Position numbers and translations under genes: made by a program
Assembly: GCA_937925525.1 (NCBI GenBank)
Contig: CALALS010000006.1
Span: forward strand, 1-6,228
Length of the DNA: 6,228 nucleotides
Direction of reading: 5' to 3'
DNA from: an uncultured Flavobacteriales bacterium
Lineage (GTDB): Bacteria; Bacteroidota; Bacteroidia; Flavobacteriales_E; Vicingaceae
Shown: in pieces, positions 6,041 to 6,228 of the stretch
Position numbering within the stretch: position 1 is the stretch's first letter
Layout of the letters: every line of letters starts with the position of its first letter
The notes under the pieces: model-generated
Told to the model about the DNA's origin: nothing
Database searches by the model: none
What the model saw: only the letters and a program-made list of their open reading frames with translations

Positions 6041-6228
6041 TTAAACAAGATAAAAGAATGTGAAAACGAATACCCAAACAAGGTCAACGAAGTGCCAGTA
6101 AAGACCTACCTTTTCTACCATTTCGTAATGTCCTCTTTTTTCGTAAGTATTCATTATTACATTAACAAAAATTACAAAATTAATAACCACACCACTAAAT
6201 ACGTGAGTTCCGTGAAATCCTGTGATAA
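6041..6228 (-). CDS. Cytochrome c oxidase subunit III, C-terminal part (5' end outside window)
   Basis: The last 62 codons of the gene are present, ending in TAA at 6041-6043. The peptide begins ITGFHGTHVFSGVVINFVIF, which is the HGxHV helix of subunit III. After a hydrophilic link (NTYEKRGHYEMVEKV) it ends with GLYWHFVDLVWVFVFTFFYL, the very conserved last helix with the WHFVD motif. Subunit III is a core membrane subunit of proton-pumping heme-copper oxidases and protects the catalytic subunit from inactivation. The sequence fits both cytochrome c and quinol oxidases. The SCO neighbours favour a CuA-containing cytochrome c oxidase. The first two-thirds of the gene lie beyond position 6228. 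Confidence 0.95.
   Translation of the reverse strand, partial: ITGFHGTHVFSGVVINFVIFVNVIMNTYEKRGHYEMVEKVGLYWHFVDLVWVFVFTFFYLV

Overview
This 6.2 kb window is AT-rich and every gene I can support lies on the minus strand. The gene families suggest a Bacteroidota genome, most likely Flavobacteriales. The clues are a methionine synthase split into two polypeptides, a cytochrome oxidase block of subunit III, subunit IV, SCO and DUF420 genes, a Bacteroidota-style promoter (TTG, 20 bases, TATTTTTG), and little use of Shine-Dalgarno sequences. I cannot name a genus.

In transcription order (high to low coordinates), the window opens with the respiratory block: the 3' end of a cytochrome c oxidase subunit III gene, then subunit IV, then a strong intrinsic terminator. 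Next come a degenerate SCO-like membrane protein, a canonical SCO1/SenC copper-delivery lipoprotein and a DUF420 membrane protein. These last three genes overlap end to start. Together they form the tail of a terminal oxidase cluster, with structural subunits first and assembly factors after.

A 56-base gap with a likely promoter leads to a 77-residue Cys-x-x-Cys membrane protein. It overlaps by 8 bases the gene for the homocysteine-binding half of cobalamin-dependent methionine synthase. The other half (folate, cobalamin and start of the activation module) follows and runs off the window at position 1. The two halves must cooperate: the first carries the zinc site for homocysteine, the second the methyltetrahydrofolate and B12 sites.

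Between the two halves sits an about 440 bp unit: a 23S rRNA intervening-sequence-type four-helix-bundle gene bounded by imperfect terminal inverted repeats. It looks like a compact element inserted into an operon, and it is the most unusual structure here. The second notable feature is the SCO-like protein, which has lost the normal copper ligands but has a CxxxC motif elsewhere. There is no gene-free stretch over 300 bases.
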